Positions 43,548 to 51,191 of a stretch of DNA of 64,000 nt are shown one piece after another. Where the stretch lies: the NCBI RefSeq assembly GCF_036226365.1, contig NZ_CP108462.1, positions 3,886,501 to 3,950,500 on the forward strand. Direction: 5' to 3'. Each line of letters starts with the position of its first letter. The first letter of the stretch is position 1. Source of the stretch: Streptomyces sp. NBC_01262. GTDB taxonomy: Bacteria; Actinomycetota; Actinomycetes; Streptomycetales; Streptomycetaceae. Both the position numbers and the translations under genes were made by a program. Below the pieces are notes generated by a model. It saw nothing but the letters and a program-made list of their open reading frames with translations, made no database searches and had not been told where the DNA came from.

Positions 43548-44105
43548 TTACTCGGCAGCCTCGGCGGGAGCCGGCGTACCGGCACCGCCCTGCTCTTCGA
43601 CCTTCGCGCGGAGAGCCTCCGCGGTCCGGACGAACTTCGACAGCGGAGCCTGGAAGAGCGCGGCAGCCTGAGACTGCTTGGCCTTGAAGGCACCCGCCAG
43701 CTTGGCGAGCAGTACCTCGCGGGACTCGAGGTCCGCGAGCTTCTTGATCTCATCGGCGGACAGCGCCTTACCGTCAAGGACACCGCCCTTGATGATGAGG
43801 TTCGGGTTGTCCTTGGCGAAGTCACGCAGACTCTTCGCCGACTCCACCGGGTCACCGGTGACGAAGGCGACCGCCGTCGGACCAGCGAAGTGGTCGTCCA
43901 GCGTGCTGATCCCGGCCTCGTTGGCCGCGATCTTGGTCAGCGTGTTCTTCACCACGGCGTACGTGGCGTTCTCACCGAGCGAACGGCGCAGCGTCTTGAG
44001 CTGCGCCACGGTGAGACCGCGGTACTCGGTCAGCACTGCGGCGTTCGAACTGCGGAACTTGTCCGCGAGCTCGGCAACCGAGGCAGCCTTGTCGGGCCTC
44101 GCCAT
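43548..44105 (-). CDS. rplJ: Large-subunit ribosomal protein L10 (uL10)
   Basis: The 185-residue base of the L12 stalk has MARPDKAASVAELADKFRSS, AAVLTEYRGLTVAQLKTLR and NATYAVVKNTLTKIAANEAG. The ATG at 44105 follows a GGAAGGAGG binding site. Upstream is a leader with L10-leader features and an attenuator-like hairpin, so it is probably autoregulated by the L10-L12 complex. Confidence 0.97.
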   Translation of the reverse strand: MARPDKAASVAELADKFRSSNAAVLTEYRGLTVAQLKTLRRSLGENATYAVVKNTLTKIAANEAGISTLDDHFAGPTAVAFVTGDPVESAKSLRDFAKDNPNLIIKGGVLDGKALSADEIKKLADLESREVLLAKLAGAFKAKQSQAAALFQAPLSKFVRTAEALRAKVEEQGGAGTPAPAEAAE

Positions 44106-44154
44106 GAGTCTCGGCCTCCTTCCGGGTGATTGCGGACCGCACGGAAGGGGCTGA

Positions 44155-44188
44155 ACAAAACAAACGCCCCGGCGCAGGCGCACGGGGC
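44155..44188 (-). terminator. Attenuator-like hairpin with U-run in the rplJ leader
   Basis: On the minus strand GCCCCG and CGGGGC pair (outer ends at 44188 and 44166) around TGCGCCTGCGC and are followed at once by GTTTGTTTTGTT (44155-44166). A GC stem plus T-rich tract before the rplJ coding region is a classical attenuator layout; it lies 50 bases from the rplJ start. Confidence 0.7.
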
Positions 44189-44199
44189 TCGACTCGACC

Positions 44200-44320
44200 G
44201 GATTCGCACCCGGGAGTACTTCCACGAACACCTACGCGGGCCGTCCGCAGTGAGCGGATCCTTCGGCCGCCGTGCCCCGGAATCGGGCACAACGACAACC
44301 AGCGGTCTTTGGCTTCTCCA
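44200..44320 (-). promoter_or_regulatory. L10 leader (ribosomal protein-binding mRNA element)
   Basis: The leader between the rplJ promoter and the attenuator contains AAAGACCGCTGGTTG, GCCGAAGGATCC and CCGCGTAGGTG in that order. These resemble the conserved blocks of bacterial L10 leaders (GACC..GGU, GGAUCC, GCAGGUG), which bind L10(L12)4. Assignment is by motif memory; a covariance search (Rfam L10_leader) would decide. Confidence 0.6.
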
Positions 44321-44322
44321 GA

Positions 44323-44352
44323 AGAGTACGTCACGGCCTGACCCGGGACCAA
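44323..44352 (-). promoter_or_regulatory. rplJ promoter
   Basis: On the minus strand TTGGTC (44347-44352), 18-base spacer, TACTCT (44323-44328). It lies just after the lipoprotein gene stop and 220 bases before rplJ, giving a leader long enough for the L10-binding element. Confidence 0.55.
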
Positions 44353-44357
44353 ATCGC

Positions 44358-45083
44358 CTACGGCGTCCCGGAAGGACTCGGGCTCTGCGCGTTGAGCAGG
44401 GCCGTGTAGTCGACCGTCTCGGAGGACGGCGGGGCCTTCACGGTGACCTTCGCGCCGTAGCCCGTGTAGTACGACGTCGTGGTCGTCGTACCCGCCGAGC
44501 GGTCGTCCTCGCGGACCGCCTTGATGAGGAGGCCGGCCTTGTCGATCCACAGGTCGATCCGCTCGGCCGAGGTCGTGCCGAAGTAATGCGTCGTGCGCAC
44601 GCCGTGCACGGTCTGGGGGCCCACCTCGCGCACGTCGCCGGAGGCGACCAGCTCGCGTACGGGCTTGGCGGGTTCGGTGGCGTTGAGCTGCTCTATGGCG
44701 GAGGCCAGCGCGGAGCGGTCGTACTTGAGCCAGTGCTTGCCGCCGAGGGAGGCGGCGACGGCATCGTTGACGCGCAGGTAGACCGCCTTGCGCAGGCAGC
44801 GTGTCTGGGCGGCGCCGGAGCCGGTGACGACGAGGGTGCCGGTGGCGGGGTCGTGGGACCAGTCGAGGGCGCCCTTGCGCGTGCTGGTCGTCGTGCCGGT
44901 GGTGGCGGTGCCCTCGAAACGGGCGGAGCCGGCCTTCTCGGTGGCCGTGACCGCCTTGCGCAGAGCGCTGAGCGTCTGCGGGTCGCTGGAGGGGCTTGCG
45001 GTGGGCGAGGCGCCCGTACCGCCGCTGCAGCCCGCCAGGACGGCCACGCTCAGCGCGACGACCACACAGCACTTCGTGTTCAT
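44358..45083 (-). CDS. Putative lipoprotein (LolA/LppX-like outline)
   Basis: This is a 241-residue protein with a lipoprotein signal peptide: MNTKCCVVVALSVAVLAGCS, lipobox VLAGC, lipidated Cys19. A Ser/Thr/Pro-rich linker follows, then about 190 residues with alternating strands, including KAGSARFEGTATTGTTTSTR and RIDLWIDKAGLLIKAVREDD, which resemble mycobacterial LppX/LprG-type and LolA-type lipid-binding lipoproteins. It interrupts the rplKA-rplJL cluster in the same place as in other streptomycetes. It starts 18 bases after the rplA terminator with no Shine-Dalgarno site, and TAGTTT lies 8 bases before the ATG, so the mRNA may be leaderless. Confidence 0.8.
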   Translation of the reverse strand: MNTKCCVVVALSVAVLAGCSGGTGASPTASPSSDPQTLSALRKAVTATEKAGSARFEGTATTGTTTSTRKGALDWSHDPATGTLVVTGSGAAQTRCLRKAVYLRVNDAVAASLGGKHWLKYDRSALASAIEQLNATEPAKPVRELVASGDVREVGPQTVHGVRTTHYFGTTSAERIDLWIDKAGLLIKAVREDDRSAGTTTTTSYYTGYGAKVTVKAPPSSETVDYTALLNAQSPSPSGTP

Positions 45084-45101
45084 GAGCGCAGAAACTAACA
45101 G

Positions 45102-45134
45102 GCCGGGCCCGCTCCACGAGGGAGCGGGCCCGGC
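45102..45134 (-). terminator. Terminator after rplA
   Basis: A perfect 14-bp stem GCCGGGCCCGCTCC (45102-45115) with its complement at 45121-45134 and loop ACGAG. It starts 30 bases after the rplA stop and separates rplKA from the lipoprotein gene. Confidence 0.8.
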
Positions 45135-45164
45135 TTGGTGCAGACGCTGTGGACGCGTGGACCG

Positions 45165-45887
45165 TCAGACGGTCGCGTCCTCCTCGACGAGGAGGTTGCG
45201 GGTGCGGTTGGGGTCGACCAGGATGCCGGGGCCCATCGTGGTGCTGATGGCGGCCTTCCTGATGTAGCGGCCCTTGGCGGCGGACGGCTTGAGACGAAGG
45301 ATCTCGTCCAGCGCGGCGCCGTAGTTCTCGACCAGCTGCTGCTCACCGAAGGACGTCTTGCCGATGATGAAGTGCAGGTTCGAGTGCTTGTCGACGCGGA
45401 ACTCGATCTTGCCGCCCTTGATCTCGGTGACCGCCTTGGCGGTGTCCGGGGTCACGGTGCCGGTCTTCGGGTTCGGCATCAGGCCACGGGGACCGAGCAC
45501 GCGGCCCAGGCGGCCGACCTTGCCCATGAGGTCCGGGGTGGCGACGACGGCGTCGAAGTCCAGACGGCCCTTCGCGACCTCGTCGATCAGTTCGTCGGAG
45601 CCGACGATGTCGGCGCCCGCGGCGCGCGCTGCCTCGGCACGGTCACCGGTCGCGAAGACCAGGACCCGGGCGGTCTTACCGGTGCCGTGCGGAAGGTTCA
45701 CGGTGCCACGGACCATCTGGTCGGCCTTGCGCGGGTCGACACCCAGGCGGAAGGCGACCTCGACGGTCGAGTCGAACTTCGTGGTGGAGGTGTCCTTCGC
45801 GAGACGGACGGCCTCGAGCGGGGCGTACTGACGCTCCCGGTCGACCTTGGCGTCCGCAGCGCGGAGAGACTTGCTGCGCTTGCTCAT
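45165..45887 (-). CDS. rplA: Large-subunit ribosomal protein L1 (uL1)
   Basis: This 240-residue protein has the signature NLPHGTGKTARVLVFATGDR, the DVVATPDLMG-type region MGKVGRLGRVLGPRGLMPNP and the KGGKIEFRVDKHSNLHFIIG strand. L1 forms the E-site stalk and represses rplKA in E. coli. The ATG at 45887 lies 88 bases after rplK. Confidence 0.98.
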   Translation of the reverse strand: MSKRSKSLRAADAKVDRERQYAPLEAVRLAKDTSTTKFDSTVEVAFRLGVDPRKADQMVRGTVNLPHGTGKTARVLVFATGDRAEAARAAGADIVGSDELIDEVAKGRLDFDAVVATPDLMGKVGRLGRVLGPRGLMPNPKTGTVTPDTAKAVTEIKGGKIEFRVDKHSNLHFIIGKTSFGEQQLVENYGAALDEILRLKPSAAKGRYIRKAAISTTMGPGILVDPNRTRNLLVEEDATV

Positions 45888-45975
45888 TGCTGCTCCTGTT
45901 TGCTGTCTACGGAGTCGTGGTGCGGGCCGAGCAGGCCCTGCCACAGAACTTCTGGTGCTGCGGGGGTGGAGGCTG

Positions 45976-46410
45976 TCAGCCCTCGACCGTGATGCCCATG
46001 GAACGGGCGGTGCCGGCGATGATCTTCTCGGCGGCGTCCAGGTCGTTGGCGTTCAGGTCCGGGAGCTTCGTGGTGGCGATCTCGCGAACCTGGGCCGTCG
46101 TGATCTTGGCGACCTTCTTGACGTGGGGCTCGCCGGAGCCCTTGTCCACGCCCGCGGCCTTCAGGATCAGCTTGGCGGCCGGCGGAGTCTTGGTGATGAA
46201 GGTGAAGGAACGGTCGTCGTAGACCGTGATCTCCACCGGCACGACCATGCCACGCTGCGACTCGGTCGCGGCGTTGTAGGCCTTGCAGAACTCCATGATG
46301 TTCACGCCGTGCTGGCCCAGCGCGGGGCCGACCGGCGGAGCCGGGTTGGCCGCGCCGGCGTTGATCTGGAGCTTGATAAGCCCCGTGATCTTCTTCTTCT
46401 TGGGAGGCAT
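45976..46410 (-). CDS. rplK: Large-subunit ribosomal protein L11 (uL11)
   Basis: This 144-residue protein has [39 protein letters not shown] and [20 protein letters not shown]. It is the thiopeptide-binding and stringent-response protein of the GTPase centre. The proline pair of the N-terminal loop (PAPPVG) is intact. A probable promoter (TTCAGG-18-TATCGT) lies at 46468-46497. Confidence 0.98.
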
Positions 46411-46467
46411 TGCTCTCTCCGGGTCCTAGTGAGAGTGTTCTCTGCCTGCGAGCAGGCATACCGCACC

Positions 46468-46497
46468 ACGATAGCGGGTACTGTGGCGCGGCCTGAA
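46468..46497 (-). promoter_or_regulatory. Candidate rplK promoter
   Basis: On the minus strand -10 TATCGT (46468-46473) with a weak -35 TTCAGG 18 bases upstream. It sits just downstream of the nusG terminator hairpin, where a new promoter for rplKA is expected. Confidence 0.45.
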
Positions 46498-46503
46498 ACC
46501 GAG

Positions 46504-46538
46504 CAGGTCAGGAAGGCTACGAGAGCCGACCTGACCTG
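46504..46538 (-). terminator. Hairpin after nusG
   Basis: CAGGTCAGG pairs with CCTGACCTG, then after a 2x2 internal loop GGCT pairs with AGCC around ACGAG. It begins 22 bases after the nusG stop and separates secE-nusG from rplKA. Confidence 0.7.
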
Positions 46539-46559
46539 GACGGAAATCTGTGTCGCGAG

Positions 46560-47411
46560 CTAGTTCTTCTGGATCTGGTCGAAGCTCAGCTCGACCGGGG
46601 TCTCGCGGCCGAAGATCTCGACGAGGCCCTTGACCTTCTTCGAGTCGGCGTTGATCTCGTTGATCGTCGCCTGCAGCGTCGCGAAGGGGCCGTCGGTGAC
46701 GGTGACCGAGTCGCCGACCTCGAAGTCCAGCACCTGGACCTCGACCTTGCGCCGCGCCGGTGCGCCGCCCTCGGCCTCGGCAGCGGCGGCCGCCGCCTCC
46801 TCGACCTCCGGGGCGAGCATCTTGACGATCTCGTCCAGGGTCAGCGGGTAGGGGTCGTACGCGTTGCCGACGAAGCCGGTGACGCCGGGGGTGTTGCGGA
46901 CGACGCCCCAGGACTCGTTCGTCAGGTCCATGCGCACCAGCACGTAGCCGGGCAGCTTGTTCTGACGGACGGTGCGGCGGTCGCCGTTCTTGATCTGGAC
47001 GACTTCTTCCTGGGGCACTTCGGCCTGGTAGATGTAGTCCTCGACGTTGAGTGAGACGGCGCGCTGCTCCAGGTTGGACTTCACGCGGTTCTCGTAGCCG
47101 GCGTAGGTGTGGATGACGTACCACTCGCCGGGCAGCGTGCGCAGTTCCTCGCGGAAGGCCACGACCGGGTCGACGGGCTCCTCGGCCTCGTCCTCGGCGT
47201 CCTCGTCGCTGACCTCGTCCTCGGCCTCGTCGGCCTTGTCCTCGGCCTCTTCGGCGTCGGCCTCTTCGGCGTCGGCTTCGGTTTCGCCTTCGGCGTCCTC
47301 GATGTCGCTGGCGTCGGCAGCCTCGACGATCTCCAGCTCGGTGTCGTCGCCCTCGACGGCCGCTGCCGCCTCGACGGAATCGACGGCGTCGTTCAGATTC
47401 GGGTCAGACAC
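46560..47411 (-). CDS. nusG: Transcription termination/antitermination factor NusG
   Basis: This 283-residue NusG starts with GTG. The NGN domain (about 92-200: PGEWYVIHTYAGYENRVKSN, QNKLPGYVLVRMDL, NTPGVTGFVG) and the KOW domain (VGDSVTVTDGPFATLQATIN) are canonical. The first 85 residues are an acidic low-complexity extension of Glu/Ala/Asp repeats (EADAEEADAEEAEDKADEAE), and a second insertion (EEAAAAAAEAEGGAPARRK) lies between the two domains. Such extensions are seen in other streptomycetes. Confidence 0.97.
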   Translation of the reverse strand: MSDPNLNDAVDSVEAAAAVEGDDTELEIVEAADASDIEDAEGETEADAEEADAEEAEDKADEAEDEVSDEDAEDEAEEPVDPVVAFREELRTLPGEWYVIHTYAGYENRVKSNLEQRAVSLNVEDYIYQAEVPQEEVVQIKNGDRRTVRQNKLPGYVLVRMDLTNESWGVVRNTPGVTGFVGNAYDPYPLTLDEIVKMLAPEVEEAAAAAAEAEGGAPARRKVEVQVLDFEVGDSVTVTDGPFATLQATINEINADSKKVKGLVEIFGRETPVELSFDQIQKN

Positions 47412-47484
47412 GGTGGCTGCTTCTTCCTGACTTCAAGGGGTGGAACTGGCGGTTCGGGCGCCTTGGGCACCTTCCGCGGGGGAA

Positions 47485-47790
47485 TCACCCGAAGACGTAC
47501 GAGACGCCCTTGTTGAAACCCCAGTCAATCACGGTCACGAGCGCGATGATGACCACAACGAAGACAATCACCACGGTGGTGTAGGTCATCAGGTCGTTGC
47601 GGGTGGGCCAGACGACCTTGCGGAGTTCCGCGATGATCTGGCGGTAGAAGAGCGCGAGCCGGGCGAAGGGGCCCTTCTTGCCGCGCTTACCGCCCTTACG
47701 GGCCTTCTTGCTGCTGGTGGTCTCCGCGGACTCAGTGTCTTCGGGGCGACCACTCTCAGGCGTTGCGGTGGAGCCCAGGGCTTCCGTCAC
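47485..47790 (-). CDS. secE: Protein translocase subunit SecE
   Basis: In this 101-residue protein the C-terminal 55 residues are SecE: FYRQIIAELRKVVWPTRNDL, then one transmembrane segment (TTVVIVFVVVIIALVTVIDW). The N-terminus is polar with a lysine-rich KKARKGGKRGKKG. The GTG at 47790 is chosen because GAGGA lies 4 bases upstream; the frame runs further back toward tRNA-Trp. Confidence 0.96.
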   Translation of the reverse strand: MTEALGSTATPESGRPEDTESAETTSSKKARKGGKRGKKGPFARLALFYRQIIAELRKVVWPTRNDLMTYTTVVIVFVVVIIALVTVIDWGFNKGVSYVFG

Positions 47791-47899
47791 TACGTCCTCA
47801 CCTGAATCCGGGTCGTGGCCGTGCCGCGCCCGGTTGAGCCGCACGACGGTGCATTTCGTTAACCTACGCAGCACGCGACCTTGGTGAAGGTGCGTGTAG

Positions 47900-47972
47900 C
47901 AGGGCCGGAGGGACTCGAACCCCCAACCGCTGGTTTTGGAGACCAGTGCTCTACCAATTGAGCTACGACCCT
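47900..47972 (-). tRNA. tRNA-Trp (anticodon CCA)
   Basis: This 73-base cloverleaf has acceptor AGGGTCG with CCGGCCC-T, D arm AGCTCAATTGGTAGAGC, anticodon arm CTGGT-CTCCAAA-ACCAG with CCA, and T arm GGGGGTTCGAGTCCCTC. The 3' CCA is not encoded. It lies 109 bases upstream of secE in the same direction, the conserved actinobacterial arrangement. Confidence 0.96.
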
Positions 47973-48154
47973 TTGAAGCTCCCCCAACCTACCGCATCCG
48001 ACCGACTGCACGTTGTGCGCAGGCAAGATCGGCTCGTGGGGGCCATCGACGGATGAGTGTACGTGTTCACGGACCGCGCGTCGAATGCGTTGCCGCTTGC
48101 TCAGAGTACGGAACTCGCATGCCCCGTTCCGGATGGGTCTGCGACGATGCAGGC

Positions 48155-49393
48155 ATGACCGCAGCAACCCCTCCCGCACAGTCCCCTACCGAACGACGCG
48201 TGTCGGCCCGCATCGGGTCGATCTCCGAGTCCGCGACCCTCGCCGTGGACGCCAAGGCGAAGGCCCTCAAGGCCGCCGGGCGTCCCGTCATCGGCTTCGG
48301 CGCGGGCGAGCCGGACTTCCCGACCCCCGGCTACATCGTCGAGGCCGCGGTGGAGGCCTGCCGCAACCCCAAGTACCACCGCTACACCCCGGCCGGCGGC
48401 CTGCCCGAGCTGAAGGCCGCCATCGCCGCGAAGACGCTCCGCGACTCCGGTTACGAGGTCGACCCGTCCCAGGTCCTGGTCACCAACGGCGGCAAGCAGG
48501 CCATCTACGAGGCCTTCGCCGCGATCCTCGACCCGGGCGACGAGGTCATCGTCCCGGCCCCGTACTGGACCACCTACCCCGAGTCGATCCGCCTCGCCGG
48601 CGGTGTCCCGGTCGAGGTCGTGGCCGACGAGACCACCGGCTACCGCGTGTCGGTGGAGCAGCTGGAGGCCGCGCGCACCGAGAACACCAAGGTGCTGCTC
48701 TTCGTGTCGCCGTCCAACCCGACCGGCGCCGTCTACCCGCGCGAGCAGGTCGAGGCGATCGGCCGCTGGGCCGCGGACAACGGCCTGTGGGTCATGACGG
48801 ACGAGATCTACGAGCACCTCGTCTACGGCGACGCCGAGTTCTCCTCGCTGCCGGTCGTCGTCCCCGAGCTGGCCGACAAGTGCATCGTCGTCAACGGCGT
48901 CGCCAAGACCTACGCCATGACCGGCTGGCGTGTCGGATGGGTCATCGGCCCCAAGGACGTCGTCAAGGCCGCGACCAACCTCCAGTCGCACGCCACGTCC
49001 AACGTCTCCAACGTCGCCCAGGTCGCGGCCCTCGCGGCGGTCTCCGGTGACCTGGAGGCCGTCGCCGAGATGCGCGTCGCCTTCGACCGCCGCCGCCAGA
49101 CGATGGTGCGGATGCTCAACGAGATCCCCGGCCTCTTCTGCCCCGAGCCCGAGGGTGCCTTCTACGCCTACCCCTCGGTCAAGGACCTCCTCGGCAAGGA
49201 GATCCGCGGCAGGCGCCCCGCCGACTCGGCCGAGCTCGCCGCGCTGATCCTGGACGAGGCCGAGGTCGCCGTCGTCCCCGGCGAGGCCTTCGGCACCCCG
49301 GGCTACCTGCGCCTTTCCTACGCGCTCGGCGACGAGGACCTCGTCGAGGGCGTCTCCCGCATCCAGAAGCTCCTGGGCGAGGCCCGGGACTGA
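48155..49393 (+). CDS. aspC: Pyridoxal-phosphate aminotransferase (aspartate aminotransferase type)
   Basis: This 412-residue class I aminotransferase has substrate/PLP motifs VIGFGAGEPDFPTPGYIVEA, YTPAGGLPELKAAIAAK, VSPSNPTGAVYPREQ, and MTDEIYEHLVYG. The PLP lysine is in NGVAKTYAMTGWRVGW. The C-terminus has the carboxylate-binding arginine in GYLRLSYALG. It probably interconverts aspartate and oxaloacetate, though closely related enzymes accept other amino acids. The ATG at 48155 begins the conserved length and no strong Shine-Dalgarno sequence precedes it. Confidence 0.9.
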   Translation: MTAATPPAQSPTERRVSARIGSISESATLAVDAKAKALKAAGRPVIGFGAGEPDFPTPGYIVEAAVEACRNPKYHRYTPAGGLPELKAAIAAKTLRDSGYEVDPSQVLVTNGGKQAIYEAFAAILDPGDEVIVPAPYWTTYPESIRLAGGVPVEVVADETTGYRVSVEQLEAARTENTKVLLFVSPSNPTGAVYPREQVEAIGRWAADNGLWVMTDEIYEHLVYGDAEFSSLPVVVPELADKCIVVNGVAKTYAMTGWRVGWVIGPKDVVKAATNLQSHATSNVSNVAQVAALAAVSGDLEAVAEMRVAFDRRRQTMVRMLNEIPGLFCPEPEGAFYAYPSVKDLLGKEIRGRRPADSAELAALILDEAEVAVVPGEAFGTPGYLRLSYALGDEDLVEGVSRIQKLLGEARD

Positions 49394-49500
49394 GGGCCAC
49401 CGCCGGGTTGTGAGGGCTTGCCACGGCACTGACGTGCGGGCAAGCCCTCATTCGGGGAAAGCGGTACCCGGGCGCCGCGCGCATACGGCAAGATCTGAAA

Positions 49501-50532
49501 ATGGCACGTGACGTACGAACCCTCCCCAAGGCACACCTGCACCTGCACTTCACCGGCTCCATGCGCCCCAGCACACTGCTGGAGCTCGCCGACAAGTACG
49601 GAGTACACCTCCCCGAGGCACTGACCTCCGGCGAGCCGCCCAAGCTGCGCGCGACCGACGAGCGCGGATGGTTCCGCTTCCAGCGGCTCTACGACAGTGC
49701 GCGGGCGGTGCTGCGGGAGCCCGAGGACATACAGCGCCTGGTGCGCGAGGCCGCCGAGGAGGACGCGCGCGACGGCTCCGGGTGGCTGGAGATACAGGTC
49801 GACCCGACCTCGTACGCACCGCGCCTGGGCGGGCTGATCCCGGCGATGGAGATCATCCTGGACGCCGTGGAGACCGCGTCGCGCGAGACGGGCGTCGGGA
49901 TGGCCGTCCTGGTCGCCGCCAACCGCATGAAGCACCCGCTGGACGCCCGCACCCTGGCCCGCCTGGCCGTGCGCTACGCCGACCGGGGCGTGGTCGGCTT
50001 CGGGCTCTCCAACGACGAGCGCCGGGGACTGGCCCGCGACTTCGACCGCGCGTTCGCGATCGCCCGGGAGGGCGGGCTGCTCGCCGCCCCGCACGGCGGG
50101 GAGCTGGCGGGGCCCAGCAGCATCCGGGCCTGCCTGGACGATCTGCACGCCGGCCGGGTCGGGCACGGCGTGCGCGCTGCGGAGGATCCGGGGCTGATGG
50201 CGAAGCTGGCGGAGAAGCAGGTGACGTGCGAGGTGTGCCCCGCGTCGAATGTGGCGCTGGGGGTGTACGAGAAGCCGGAGGACGTCCCCCTGCGCACGCT
50301 GTTCGACGCGGGCGTGCCGATGGCGCTGGGCGCCGACGACCCGCTGCTGTTCGGCTCAAGGCTCGCTGCGCAGTACGAGCTCGCGCGCGATGCGCATGCG
50401 TTCACCGACCAGGAACTCGCGGAACTGGCCCGGCAGTCGGTGCGCGGTTCGGCGGCTCCGGCGGATATGAAGGAGCGGCTGCTCAGCGGCGTCGAGGACT
50501 GGCTGGCGGCCCCCGTTCCCGCTACGGCCTGA
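49501..50532 (+). CDS. add: Adenosine deaminase family protein
   Basis: This 343-residue zinc hydrolase has metal and catalytic residues HLHLHFTGS (His-x-His), APHGGELAGPSSI (catalytic His/Glu), RVGHGVRA (His) and LGADDPLLF (Asp). The block CPASNVALGVYE is also characteristic. It deaminates adenosine (or a related 6-aminopurine) to inosine. Its last 11 bases overlap the convergent TetR gene. No Shine-Dalgarno site is evident before the ATG. Confidence 0.92.
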   Translation: MARDVRTLPKAHLHLHFTGSMRPSTLLELADKYGVHLPEALTSGEPPKLRATDERGWFRFQRLYDSARAVLREPEDIQRLVREAAEEDARDGSGWLEIQVDPTSYAPRLGGLIPAMEIILDAVETASRETGVGMAVLVAANRMKHPLDARTLARLAVRYADRGVVGFGLSNDERRGLARDFDRAFAIAREGGLLAAPHGGELAGPSSIRACLDDLHAGRVGHGVRAAEDPGLMAKLAEKQVTCEVCPASNVALGVYEKPEDVPLRTLFDAGVPMALGADDPLLFGSRLAAQYELARDAHAFTDQELAELARQSVRGSAAPADMKERLLSGVEDWLAAPVPATA

Positions 50533-51127
50533 CCGCCGCCCAGGCCGTACGGGCCACCGCCGCGGCGAACTCCTCGGCCGGCGGCACCCGGTCCGGCCCC
50601 GAGACCTGGATGAAGAACGCCCGCTGGAAGCACGCGCCCATCAGCAGCGCGGCGGCGGCGTACGGGTCCGCGTCCACGCGGATCCGGCCCCTCTCGCGCT
50701 CGCGCTCCAGGTAGCGGGCGACGCCCTCGACGGCCAGGTGCGGGCCGGCGTCGATCTTGCGCAGGCCGTCCTGGTACTGCGCTCGCAGCGCGGGCTCGGC
50801 GAGCAGCGTGCCGAACATCGGGAACGCCTCCTCGTAGAACCGCGCCGCCTGCCGGACCAGCTCTGCCAGGCACTCCTCGACGCCCCGCTCGCCCGGGTCG
50901 GCGATCAGCTCGCCGATGAGCGGGGCGATGTTCGGCAGCCGCTCGTGGATGACGCGTACGAAGAGCTCCTCCTTGCTGGCGAAGTGCTTGTACAGCGCCG
51001 CCTCCGAGCAGCCCGCCTCACGCGCGATCGCCTTGGTGGTGGCGCTGGCCAGGCCGGTGGTGCGCATCAGCTTCTCGGCGGCGTCCACGAGCCGCTGGCG
51101 TGTGGGCCTTGACGTGGGGGTGAGCAT
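50522..51127 (-). CDS. TetR family transcriptional regulator
   Basis: This 201-residue protein has an N-terminal HTH (LVDAAEKLMRTTGLASATTK, EAGCSEAALYKHFASKEELF) with the TetR signature and a ligand-binding C-terminal region (SGPDRVPPAEEF near the end). It is divergent from an NmrA-like gene across a 64-base gap that holds palindromes overlapping its own start codon. It is therefore expected to repress itself and the divergent gene. TAGGGT 6 bases before the ATG suggests a leaderless transcript. Confidence 0.9.
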   Translation of the reverse strand: MLTPTSRPTRQRLVDAAEKLMRTTGLASATTKAIAREAGCSEAALYKHFASKEELFVRVIHERLPNIAPLIGELIADPGERGVEECLAELVRQAARFYEEAFPMFGTLLAEPALRAQYQDGLRKIDAGPHLAVEGVARYLERERERGRIRVDADPYAAAALLMGACFQRAFFIQVSGPDRVPPAEEFAAAVARTAWAAVRP

Positions 51128-51172
51128 TCACTCACCCTACAGGTGGGTGAATGCTCACTCACCCACCTACGC
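51120..51172. promoter_or_regulatory. Double operator for the divergent TetR regulator
   Basis: GTGAGCATTCAC (51120-51131) and GTGAATGCTCAC (51147-51158) are perfect reverse complements. A second, overlapping pair is GTGGGTGA (51143-51150) with TCACCCAC (51159-51166). They cover the regulator's start codon, its -10 element and the promoter region of the gene at 51192. Palindromes of the TGAGTGA/TCACTCA type are usual TetR targets. Confidence 0.65.
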
Positions 51173-51191
51173 ATCCAGGGAGTGACACGCC

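Noticed and set aside
47150..47380. Tandem DNA repeat of possible mobile origin in nusG
   Set aside because: It is the coding sequence of the acidic Glu/Ala/Asp extension, in frame with a normal NusG.
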